Assembly (NCBI GenBank): GCA_016931535.1
Contig: JAFGEP010000035.1
Coordinates: 1 to 39,876 of the forward strand
Source: Bradymonadales bacterium
Lineage (GTDB): Bacteria > Myxococcota_A > Bradymonadia > JAFGEP01
DNA length: 39,876 nucleotides
Direction of reading: 5' to 3'
The position numbers were made by a program, and so were the translations under genes. Below, in pieces: positions 1 to 7,814 of the stretch; position 1 is the first letter of the stretch, and the number at the start of each line of letters is the position of its first letter. The notes under the pieces were generated by a model, which was not told the origin of the DNA, did no database searches, and was given only the letters and a program-made list of their open reading frames with translations.

Positions 1-2
1 CG

Positions 3-311
3 CCCGATTACGCCTACCTCCTGGACCAACCGCTGCGCTGCCAGGTCACCGCCAACTTCAACCTGGACATGGATGCCGACATCGTGGTCTCCGCCTGCCC
101 TGGCCTGGAGCTGCCCTTGCCCGCCGGCAATCCGCATCGGTTCCTCTGCGGAGCGGTGGATCACTTCGAGCGAATGGGCCAGGAGGTCCGCCGATTCGTC
201 CTGGACAACGTGCGCCCCGGCGAACGTCCATCCCCCGTGCGCCTCACCGGACCGTGCGGCGCCGACAACGAGGCGGCCACCCGCAGGCTGACCCGCTTGC
301 TCGCTCCTTGA
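3..311 (+). CDS. C-terminal part of an unknown protein (5' end outside window)
   Basis: The reading frame is open from base 3 to a TGA at 309-311, so only the last 102 residues are visible and the start lies upstream of the window. I do not recognise the family. The fragment contains three cysteines in CxV, SACPG and FLCG contexts and a fourth near the end (GPCGAD), which suggests a disulfide-bearing exported protein, but this is inference. It ends only 3 bases before the ATG of the next gene, so the two are almost certainly co-transcribed and possibly translationally coupled. Confidence 0.6.
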   Translation, partial: PDYAYLLDQPLRCQVTANFNLDMDADIVVSACPGLELPLPAGNPHRFLCGAVDHFERMGQEVRRFVLDNVRPGERPSPVRLTGPCGADNEAATRRLTRLLAP

Positions 312-314
312 ACC

Positions 315-2126
315 ATGGCGGCATCCCGGTTGATCTCCCATCTCCGCCGCCATCCGGCCCAGTGGGTCAATGGGATCGGCGTTCTCGCCGCCTGCATCAC
401 CGCCATCCTGCTCGCCCAGCGGCTGCCGCCGCCAGCCACGTCCGAGAGCCCACCACCGGCCTTTCATCGGCCCGGATCGGTCGGGCAGGCCCCTCTGGCC
501 GAGGTCCGTCTGCTTCTACCCCATCCGCCCATCCTGGATCCATCGACCCTCTCGGACTTTGATCCCCCTTCCTTTGCCGTTTTCCTGCCGGCCACCGCCT
601 CGGCCGAGGAGGTCTTCCACCGCGGCCGACCTCTGCGGGACGAACCGCCTGGTGCCCTCCTCCAGCTCGATCCGTCCGAGCTGGTCTGGGGGATCAACCC
701 GATCCAGCTGGTGGGGGCGGACCGTTTCGGGACCCCTGTGGACCTCGCCTGGGCTCTTTTGGTCGGATCCACCGAGCCGGCAGATCGGTTCATCAGCGGT
801 GCGGTGAGGGTCCGGCTTGGCCACCTGGGTTTCGCGGATCGCGACCTGCTGCTCGACGACTTCTCCTCCATCGCTCGCCGATACGTGGAGGAAGCGGTGC
901 GGGGACTGCCTCCGATCGACATCGGCCCGGTGGTCGCCAGCAACTTTCGGGTGGGACGAACCCGCGTGCTGTTCCAACCCCGGCAGGGGTATATCGAGGG
1001 CAGCTTGCACCTGGACCTCAACCACGTGGACCTCGAGGTGGGGTCGGTCCTCACCGTCACCCACCTGCCCATTCATCGCCTGTGGCTCGACCTCGAGGTG
1101 GAGGTCGGCACCACCCCCGAGGGCCGCCCTACCGTCCGGCTCAGAAAGGCGGAGCCCCACATCGACCTGGTCCGAACCGGTGAGGGAGCCTGGGCCTGGG
1201 TGCTGGACCACGCCGCCTGGTTCCTGGAGATCGCGGGGGAGCTGGCGAGCGAGGAGCCGCTCCGCCGGGCGATCACCCGCGGCATCGACGAAGCGCTGAC
1301 CCGCTGGGTCGATCGGGTGCAGTTCCAGACGGTCCCCCCGCTCCAGCCGGTCGCCATGACCGCCGAGTATCGTTTCTCCCAGCTGATGGTGGACGAGGAG
1401 GGGCTGACCGCGCTCATCGACCTCCGTCTGCGCTGCGACCAGCCCTCGCACCGAGAGATCACCACCATCGTCCGCGAGCTACCCCGGCGTTTTCCGGAGC
1501 TCGAGGCAGCCGGCAACCCCGATTCGGTGGTCCAGATCGGCCTGCATGCCGACGCCCTCAACGCGGCACTCCACGGCCTGTGGCGCTGTGGCGCCCTGGA
1601 CACCGAGGTCTCCTTCGCCCAGGCTCACAGGCGGCTGCCCATCGCCATCCCCGAGACGGTCCGCACCCGCTTCACTCTGCCGGCCTTGCTCCAGGCGGGA
1701 GCGGGGGGCGAAATGGTCATCGGGGTGGGTGACCTGCTGGCTGAGCTGAATTACGGCGACAGCAGATATGCCGTCCGGGCCAACGCGGTCCTCCCGGTCT
1801 ACCTCTCGCGCGCCCAGGACGGGCGTAGCCTCCAGGTCGGGTTCGACCCCGTGCCCGAGCGCACCCTCCTGTACACCGACTGCCTCGAAGCCGACGGAGC
1901 AAGCTGCCAGGACAACCCCCTGTTCGACCGCCTGGCCTGGATGGCCATCCCCTGGCTGCCTCCCATCGGCGCCTCCATCCCTCTTCCCGACGTGCGCCTG
2001 GGGACAGGCTCTGACGGGATCATCCGGCTACGGATCGATCGCATCGAGTGGTTCGGAGACAGCGGGATGATCCAGGTGGAGGGCGGATACGAGCAAAGCG
2101 ACGATAGGTTCAACCGATTGGAATGA
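315..2126 (+). CDS. Membrane-anchored envelope protein of unknown function, 603 aa
   Basis: The product has a positively charged N-terminus followed by one hydrophobic segment (about residues 17-35), then a Pro-rich linker and a long exported domain. This is the layout of a signal-anchored periplasmic protein or an uncleaved exported protein. The body is rich in alternating hydrophobic beta-strand-like stretches with the recurring pattern of long twisted sheets. A segment near residues 410-425 reads ALNAALHGLWRCGAL, a helix style I associate with BPI/TULIP-like lipid-binding folds in deltaproteobacterial proteins. That assignment is a weak inference. Cysteines are few (CDQ near 375, WRCGAL, and a CLEADGASC pair near 520), fitting an oxidising compartment. 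There is no Shine-Dalgarno sequence before the ATG at 315. The start follows the upstream stop by 3 bases, so coupling is likely. Confidence 0.7.
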   Translation: MAASRLISHLRRHPAQWVNGIGVLAACITAILLAQRLPPPATSESPPPAFHRPGSVGQAPLAEVRLLLPHPPILDPSTLSDFDPPSFAVFLPATASAEEVFHRGRPLRDEPPGALLQLDPSELVWGINPIQLVGADRFGTPVDLAWALLVGSTEPADRFISGAVRVRLGHLGFADRDLLLDDFSSIARRYVEEAVRGLPPIDIGPVVASNFRVGRTRVLFQPRQGYIEGSLHLDLNHVDLEVGSVLTVTHLPIHRLWLDLEVEVGTTPEGRPTVRLRKAEPHIDLVRTGEGAWAWVLDHAAWFLEIAGELASEEPLRRAITRGIDEALTRWVDRVQFQTVPPLQPVAMTAEYRFSQLMVDEEGLTALIDLRLRCDQPSHREITTIVRELPRRFPELEAAGNPDSVVQIGLHADALNAALHGLWRCGALDTEVSFAQAHRRLPIAIPETVRTRFTLPALLQAGAGGEMVIGVGDLLAELNYGDSRYAVRANAVLPVYLSRAQDGRSLQVGFDPVPERTLLYTDCLEADGASCQDNPLFDRLAWMAIPWLPPIGASIPLPDVRLGTGSDGIIRLRIDRIEWFGDSGMIQVEGGYEQSDDRFNRLE

Positions 2127-2153
2127 ACACTGTTTGGGCGAGCCGCCCCGTGT
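2127..2153. terminator. Weak hairpin between convergent genes
   Basis: GGGCG (2136-2140) and CGCCC (2144-2148) form a 5-bp stem with a 3-base loop. An outer ACAC (2127-2130) and GTGT (2149-2152) could pair after an internal bulge. It lies in the 58-bp gap between two convergent stop codons, where a bidirectional terminator would be expected. No clear T-tract is present, so this is tentative. Confidence 0.2.
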
Positions 2154-2184
2154 AACCAACGCAATCGTTTTGGGCTGAAGGCGT

Positions 2185-4770
2185 TCACCTCTGCATCGGA
2201 GCCAGCACCCGGTGTTGCCGCACCGTCACCTCGCCCGCAGGCCAGCGGACGGTGAAGAGGTCGGGACGATAGCCGGGAAGGCGCAGCATCACCCGGATGC
2301 CGTCCTTGCCCTCCAGGTTGATGTTGGTGAGCTCGAAGGGGGTTCTCCCCACCACCTGGTTGTTGATCAGGATCTCGGCGCCGGGCGGAGCGCTCTCGAC
2401 GATGGCGGTATAGCCGACAGGCAACAGCTCCAGCTCCACCTGCCGCCACTCGCCGGGAGAGAGGGTCAGATCGGTGGCGAACGCTTCCAGGTAACCGGGA
2501 AGCCACACCCTGACCTCGTGCGGCTCATCCGCGGGCAGCTCAGCCAGGAGCGCCGGCGTCGTCAGGTCCGTGGGAAAGCCATCGAGAAACACCTGAGCTC
2601 CTTCGACCGGCGTGGTGATGACCCAGAGATTACCGGTCGGCGGCAGAGGCGGGGCCTGCCTGCCCACGGCCAGGACCAGCAGAACGACGAATGCCGTTAC
2701 AGCCAGGATGGCGATGGTCACCAGGGCGATCACCTGGGCCCGGCTGACCTTTCGTTCCACAGGCTGGATCCGAAGGGGTCGGGGACGAGGAAGCGCACCC
2801 GGCTCGACCTGGACCTCGGTGGCGGTGTCGAGCAGGTCGAGATCCGAGGGGACCTGTGCCGGTCTGGCGAGAGGAGCTGGCGGCTGGGGCGGAGGCGGCG
2901 AACCGCCGGGCTGGACGGGGTCCTTCAGCGTGGCCGCCACCTCTGCCATGTCCACGGTGGGCTCCCAATCTTCCGGCGGCGGAGCTTGCGGGATGGGAGC
3001 CCAGGGCTGGCCGGGACCCCCGGCGTCGGAGGGTCGGATGGAAGGCCAAGATGCCTGGGGCTGCCGTCCACCTCTTGCCGGAGAGCGAACACCGCGTTCA
3101 GCCAGGTACCGGTCCTTCTCCTGCTGCGCCATGGAGTGGATGATGTCGGGGGGGATCTCCTGTGTCGACACCTGCCCCTGGGCCTCCGGCGGCCCAAGGC
3201 CGAGGCCGGCGGAGACGGCGTCGCGGATCCGCTGGCGGTCCTGGTCCGACATCTCCTGGCTGGCCTCCTGGCCGGATCCACCGGGCCAGGGAGCTCGACC
3301 TGACCGATCGGACCCCATCCCCGCCACCGGTTGCGCCGGTTCGACCTCCTGGAAGCCGGGCACCTGGCGTGGACTCACCCTCGAATCAGGGCTCACCCCG
3401 GAGACTGCGCTGTCCTGGGGGACAGATTCCCGCCAGGCAGCCAGGGCGGCCCGGAGTGCGGAAGGGGCGGGCTCGGGAGTGGAAGCGGATTGGTCGGGGA
3501 TCGAAGGGGGTGGCGTTGGGGCCAGGGCGGTTTGCACCCGGTACAGGTCGGCGGTCTTCTCCTCCTGGACCGATGGCAAGCCGGCGGGCTCCACTCCCGC
3601 CATCTCCTGCAGCCGTTCTCTGGGGCGGGTGTCGAAGGCATCCGCCTGGAACGGCTCTCGCCCCCGGTCGGGTGCCGCTGCCGCCTGGCTGATCCGGCGA
3701 CCGGCCGACAGCTTGCGGCTGCCTTCGGGGGGGGTCAGCGGTTCGACCTCCGCGGCGCGGCCCTCTTTGGAGGTCCGGTAGATCACGCTCTGCGTCGGGC
3801 GAACCAGAAAATCAGCCCGCCCCATGGCGGGGAGGTCTGGCTGTCGGGGCGATTCGACCAGCTGCTTGAGATACTCCGCCAGGCGATGGCGGCCAAAACC
3901 GGGAGAGTGCCGGCGCAGCCAGCTGGTGATGTCGGCCCGCATCAGGTGGGCGGAGGAGTAGCGCATCTCCCGGTCGCGGGACAGCGCTTTCAGGACGATC
4001 TCCTCGATCGTCGGCGGAAGATCGTTCCGCAGGCTGGACGGCGGTAGAAAGGTGGCCGCTCTGGCCATCCGCAGGGCATCTCTCGAGGAGTCGGTATCGT
4101 ACATCATGCGGTTGGTCAACAGCTCGTAGCACAGGATGCCCACCGCGAACAGGTCGGAACGGTGATCGAGAGGCTCGCCGCGGGCCTGCTCGGGAGACAT
4201 GTAGAAGAACTTCCCCTTGATGATCCCCTCGCCGGTGGTGGTGGATCGAGCCCGGGCCTTGGCGATCCCGAAGTCGATGATCTTGACCTCGCCGTCGTAG
4301 CTGACCAGCACGTTCTGGGGGCTGATGTCGCGATGGATGATATCGAGCGGCCGTCCCTCCTCGTCTCGGCGGTCGTGGGCGTACCCCAACCCCCCACAGA
4401 TCTCGGCGATGATGTGGCAGGTCACGTCGAAGGGCAGGTAGGTCTTGGTTTCCCGGCAACGTCTGAGCAGCTGGTACAGGTCCAGCCCTTCGACGTACTC
4501 CATGGCGATGTAATAGCGATCATCCTGCATCCCCAGATCGAAAACCTGGGCGATGTTGACGTGGCTGAGCCGGACGACCAGCTTGGCCTCCTGGATCAGC
4601 ATCTCGATGAACTCGGGGTCCTGAGCGTACTTGGCGTGGAGGACCTTGAGCACCAGTCGTTTCTCGAACCCCGCCAGACCGGCCACCTTGGCCAGGTAGA
4701 TCTCCGCCATTCCGCCGACCGCCAGGCGGCGTACCAGGGTATAGGGACCGATTTTCGCCAGCGGTTTCAT
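2185..4770 (-). CDS. Transmembrane Ser/Thr protein kinase with C-terminal PEGA domains
   Basis: This is a Hanks-type kinase of 861 residues. The N-terminal catalytic domain (about 10-280) has the ATP-binding Lys42 (VLKVLH), the helix-C Glu61, the catalytic HRD at 146-148 followed by ISPQN, DFG at 166-168 and a YMSPEQA activation segment, so it should be active. The glycine loop is AVGGMAEIY, lacking the first glycine of GxGxxG, as is usual in myxobacterial kinases. A long Pro/Gln/Ala-rich low-complexity linker follows. One transmembrane helix (around 680-705, AQVIALVTIAILAV) leads into about 150 exported residues carrying two PEGA-type beta-sandwich repeats (GAQVFLDG..., GAEILINNQVVG...). PEGA domains are thought to mediate envelope or surface-layer contacts. 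A sigma70-like promoter lies about 80 bp upstream. The substrate is unknown; the neighbouring lipoprotein is a possible context partner only. Confidence 0.93.
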   Translation of the reverse strand: MKPLAKIGPYTLVRRLAVGGMAEIYLAKVAGLAGFEKRLVLKVLHAKYAQDPEFIEMLIQEAKLVVRLSHVNIAQVFDLGMQDDRYYIAMEYVEGLDLYQLLRRCRETKTYLPFDVTCHIIAEICGGLGYAHDRRDEEGRPLDIIHRDISPQNVLVSYDGEVKIIDFGIAKARARSTTTGEGIIKGKFFYMSPEQARGEPLDHRSDLFAVGILCYELLTNRMMYDTDSSRDALRMARAATFLPPSSLRNDLPPTIEEIVLKALSRDREMRYSSAHLMRADITSWLRRHSPGFGRHRLAEYLKQLVESPRQPDLPAMGRADFLVRPTQSVIYRTSKEGRAAEVEPLTPPEGSRKLSAGRRISQAAAAPDRGREPFQADAFDTRPRERLQEMAGVEPAGLPSVQEEKTADLYRVQTALAPTPPPSIPDQSASTPEPAPSALRAALAAWRESVPQDSAVSGVSPDSRVSPRQVPGFQEVEPAQPVAGMGSDRSGRAPWPGGSGQEASQEMSDQDRQRIRDAVSAGLGLGPPEAQGQVSTQEIPPDIIHSMAQQEKDRYLAERGVRSPARGGRQPQASWPSIRPSDAGGPGQPWAPIPQAPPPEDWEPTVDMAEVAATLKDPVQPGGSPPPPQPPAPLARPAQVPSDLDLLDTATEVQVEPGALPRPRPLRIQPVERKVSRAQVIALVTIAILAVTAFVVLLVLAVGRQAPPLPPTGNLWVITTPVEGAQVFLDGFPTDLTTPALLAELPADEPHEVRVWLPGYLEAFATDLTLSPGEWRQVELELLPVGYTAIVESAPPGAEILINNQVVGRTPFELTNINLEGKDGIRVMLRLPGYRPDLFTVRWPAGEVTVRQHRVLAPMQR

Positions 4771-4851
4771 ACAGGCCGGTCGTCTCAGTCCAGGTCGAAA
4801 CCCAGGATGCCGGTGACCGATCCCATCGGCGATCCTCCGGACATCGCAATC

Positions 4852-4880
4852 ATCCTAGTCTGCTCCGCTCGACTTGCCAA
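4852..4880 (-). promoter_or_regulatory. Putative sigma70 promoter of the PEGA kinase
   Basis: On the minus strand TTGGCA (complement of 4875-4880) and TAGGAT (complement of 4852-4857) are separated by exactly 17 bp. Transcription would start near 4845, giving a leader of about 75 nt before the kinase ATG at 4770. This was found by eye and has not been tested. Confidence 0.42.
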
Positions 4881-4927
4881 ATATCACCGTAAACCAGGGG
4901 CACAGACCGCTCGATCAAGGGGACGGC

Positions 4928-6157
4928 CTACCGGAGGGGCAGTGGGGCACTCGCATCAGCCTCCTCACAAGGCTTCACCTCCACCGAGGCGATCTGCTGG
5001 CAGCTGGCGGCATAGCGGTACAGGCAGTTCTCTCTCCCACCGGGCCCGCTGGCCGTCCCCTCGTAGATGGTGATCTCGCCGCAGTTCTGGACGATGACCT
5101 GGTAATCTACCGGAACTCCGCCGACGCAGTTGGCCCAGTTGTCCACCCGGATGTGGTAGGTCCCTTCCGGCACCTGGCCCTCGGGCCAGAAGATGTGCTC
5201 GTAGCGGACGTTGGTGTGAGCCCGGCAGGCGGCATTGGCATCCAGGTCCAGCTGCCCGTTGGTCCAGGAGCGCATGTTGTTGTAGTAGATGACGTTGCCG
5301 TTGGGCTCCACCACGTAGAGATCCAGGTCGGTCGCCAGGCTCATGCTCAGGGTCACCTCCAGATCGCCTCGGCCCACCGGCAGCACGTGAAGCTGCTGCA
5401 CCACCGGCGCGCTGACCTGCCGGTTCCGATCGACAGCCCATACCCGCATGAGGACATCGAAGGGCTGGTCCAGCCGAGCCGCCCACTGCGAGTCGCGCAC
5501 GCCGGGCGGGAACACCTCGTCCATGAAGAACCCCAGCGAAACCCGGCCTCGCTGCTCGGCACCCGCACCGAACACCTCGCTGTCCAGCTCCGACGGAACG
5601 AAGAAATGCCCGGGATACCCCTCGAACTGGACGAGGTACCCCCAGATCTGACCGGCTCCCAGGGAGTGTTCCAGCACCAGGTTCAGCACCTGGGGGACAC
5701 GGCGGATAATATCGATGGTGCGCGGCTGTACCTGGCTCAACCGCGGCGCCTCCAGCCCTCCCACCTCTGGCGGTAGAGCCGCCGGTTGGGCGTCGTACTC
5801 ACCGCCGGCCACCACGAACGGATTGGCCAGCGAGGGACGCCACACCCTCACCCGCTCGCCGTTCATCCGGAGCTCGACCTCGCGGCCGGTGGCGCCCGTC
5901 CCCGTTCCCTGCCCGGTCAAAGGTCTCGTCCAGGTCTCTGATGGCATGGGAGGCTCGACCGGTGCGGGGGACACCGGATCGCCGGGAGCCGTGGGCTGCG
6001 GCTTGACCACCAGCTCGCCTGCCCCTCCCAGATCCAGCTTCCCTTCCACGGGGGGTGCGGTAGACTCCGGCACGACGCGCCGGGAGGGCGCCTCTTCGCT
6101 CTGACACCCCCAGGCCGGCGCCAGCGCCAGAAGAACGAATATCACTCCAAGCCGCAT
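4928..6157 (-). CDS. Lipoprotein with a YfaP/DUF2135-like beta-sandwich domain
   Basis: I start this gene at the ATG at 6157 (409 aa) because it gives a lipoprotein signal peptide (MRLGVIFVLLALAPAWGC, lipidated Cys18) preceded by an AGGTGG ribosome site 8 nt upstream. Longer in-frame starts up to 6262 would bury that signal. A Pro/Thr-rich spacer (about 20-90) precedes the folded part. Residues 264-366 carry the run TDLDLYVVEPNGNVIYYNN, then LDLDANAAC, HIFWPEG, and GTYHIRVDNW. This is the pattern of the YfaP/DUF2135 family, whose function is not established. Six C-terminal cysteines probably form disulfides. It lies 157 bp upstream of the kinase gene on the same strand, but the kinase has its own candidate promoter. 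Confidence 0.8.
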   Translation of the reverse strand: MRLGVIFVLLALAPAWGCQSEEAPSRRVVPESTAPPVEGKLDLGGAGELVVKPQPTAPGDPVSPAPVEPPMPSETWTRPLTGQGTGTGATGREVELRMNGERVRVWRPSLANPFVVAGGEYDAQPAALPPEVGGLEAPRLSQVQPRTIDIIRRVPQVLNLVLEHSLGAGQIWGYLVQFEGYPGHFFVPSELDSEVFGAGAEQRGRVSLGFFMDEVFPPGVRDSQWAARLDQPFDVLMRVWAVDRNRQVSAPVVQQLHVLPVGRGDLEVTLSMSLATDLDLYVVEPNGNVIYYNNMRSWTNGQLDLDANAACRAHTNVRYEHIFWPEGQVPEGTYHIRVDNWANCVGGVPVDYQVIVQNCGEITIYEGTASGPGGRENCLYRYAASCQQIASVEVKPCEEADASAPLPLR

Positions 6158-6340
6158 CGGGATTACCACCTGCCGGCTCCGCTCGTGGAAACCTGCCGGC
6201 CACATACTAGCATGGTAGACGCCCCGGCCCGAGGGGAGATTCACCTGCCGGTCCACCCCCATCCAGGGCCCGATCGCCTCCTTCCCCCGAGTGGGGGCTG
6301 GCCGGAAGCCCTTCTGCCTGGTCTATCACCCTCATCCCCT

Positions 6341-6362
6341 CCTGGGTGTATAATCGCCCAGG
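6341..6362 (+). promoter_or_regulatory. Perfect TATAAT box enclosed by a CCTGGG/CCCAGG inverted repeat
   Basis: TATAAT (6349-6354) is an exact -10 hexamer. It sits inside a 10-nt spacer flanked by CCTGGG (6341-6346) and CCCAGG (6357-6362). No good -35 hexamer lies 16-18 bp upstream. The likely target is rarA (ATG at 6414, leader about 50 nt). The symmetric repeat around the box suggests a repressor or activator operator. Confidence 0.4.
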
Positions 6363-6413
6363 GTTGGCAAATATGCCGTCCCACAGGGCGCCAGTAGGTG
6401 GAAAGGTGGCGGG

Positions 6414-7814
6414 ATGACCGATCAGAGCACGCTCGACATCTTCGGGGGCCAGGACACCTCCCCGGTCGACTCCGGCCAGCAGAGCCCGCTGGCCGACCGC
6501 ATGCGTCCCGTCACCCTGGAGGAGCTGGTAGGGCAGCAGGAGATCCTCGCTCCCGGTTCCTTCTTGCGAGAGGCGATCGAGCACGACCAGATCCCCTCGC
6601 TCATCCTCTGGGGCCCGCCGGGCTGCGGGAAGACCACCATCGGCCAGGTGATCAAGGCCAGAACCCGGGCGGTCTGCGAGTCGTTCAGCGCGGTGCTCGG
6701 CGGGGTCGCCCAGCTGCGAGCCCTGGTCGAGCAGGCCCGGATCCGGCAGTTGTCGGGGGTGGGGACCATCCTGTTCGTGGACGAGATCCATCACTTCAAC
6801 AAGTCTCAGCAGGATGCCTTCCTGCCGCATATCGAGCGGGGAACCATCACCCTGGTGGGGGCCACCACCGAGAACCCCTCCTTCTCGCTCAACAACGCCC
6901 TGCTGTCCCGCTGCCGGGTGATCCGGCTCGAGCCGCTCGCCCCAGAGGAGATCCGGCTCCTGCTCGATCGGGCACTGGGCGACCCGGAACGCGGCCTGGG
7001 AAGGCTCGAGCTGCAGGCGGACGAGGAGCTGCTGCGGGTTATCGCCGAGATGGGCGACGGAGATGCAAGGCGTTCTCTAAACCTGATCGAGCAGGTGGCC
7101 CACCTGGCGCGGACCGAAGGGAAGCAGCGCATCGACCTGGAGCTGTTGCGCCAGGTCCTCCAGCAAGCCCCGTTGCAGTACGACCGCCTGGGAGACGCCC
7201 ACTACAACCTCATCAGCGCCTTCATCAAGTCGATGCGCGGGTCGTCGCCGGATGCCGCGCTCTACTATGCGGCCCGGATGATCCATTCGGGGGAGGACCC
7301 CCTGTTTCTCCTGCGCCGGATCCTGATCTTTGCCAGCGAAGATGTGGGCAATGCCGACCCTCGCGCGCTCCAGGTGGCGCTGGCCGCCATCCAGGCCTTC
7401 GAGCGCCTGGGCATGCCCGAAGGTCGCCTCGCCATGGCCCAGGCCATCACCTACTGTGCCACCGCGCCCAAGAGCAACGCTTCTTACCTGGCCTGGGAGG
7501 AGGCAGCCCGTGACGCCCAGCAGGCGGGCAACCTGGACGTCCCGCTGCACCTGTGCAACGCCCCCACCCGACTGATGAAAGAGCTCGGCTACTCCAAGGG
7601 GTACCGCTATCCCCACGACTTTGCCGAGCACTTCGTCAAGGAGAGCTACCTGCCGGACAAGCTCCGGAAACGGCGCTACTATCGCCCCACCACCCAGGGG
7701 TACGAGCGGTACATCGCGGAGCGCCTGGCACGCTGGTGGGGAGAGGGCTCCGGTTCGGCCGATCAGAACCAGACCTCCACCCCCAGCCCGAAGAGATCGA
7801 AGCTGCCGGAGTAA
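6414..7814 (+). CDS. rarA: Replication-associated recombination protein A (AAA+ ATPase)
   Basis: RarA (MgsA, relative of eukaryotic WRNIP1) acts at stalled replication forks and is a clamp-loader-like AAA+ ATPase. The protein is 466 residues, close to the usual 430-450. It shows the family signature LADRMRPVTLEELVGQ, Walker A GPPGCGKT (67-74), Walker B FVDEIHHFNKSQQD (Asp123-Glu124), sensor 1 GATTENPSF (Asn154) and the arginine-finger region LLSRCRV. The C-terminal region has the expected SYLPDKL and YYRPTTQGYE motifs of the tetramerisation part. AAAGGTGG lies 4 nt before the ATG at 6414. The last 52 bases overlap the 3' end of the convergent FadL-like gene. The extra Ser/Thr-rich tail after WWGEG is encoded by that overlap. 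Confidence 0.96.
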   Translation: MTDQSTLDIFGGQDTSPVDSGQQSPLADRMRPVTLEELVGQQEILAPGSFLREAIEHDQIPSLILWGPPGCGKTTIGQVIKARTRAVCESFSAVLGGVAQLRALVEQARIRQLSGVGTILFVDEIHHFNKSQQDAFLPHIERGTITLVGATTENPSFSLNNALLSRCRVIRLEPLAPEEIRLLLDRALGDPERGLGRLELQADEELLRVIAEMGDGDARRSLNLIEQVAHLARTEGKQRIDLELLRQVLQQAPLQYDRLGDAHYNLISAFIKSMRGSSPDAALYYAARMIHSGEDPLFLLRRILIFASEDVGNADPRALQVALAAIQAFERLGMPEGRLAMAQAITYCATAPKSNASYLAWEEAARDAQQAGNLDVPLHLCNAPTRLMKELGYSKGYRYPHDFAEHFVKESYLPDKLRKRRYYRPTTQGYERYIAERLARWWGEGSGSADQNQTSTPSPKRSKLPE

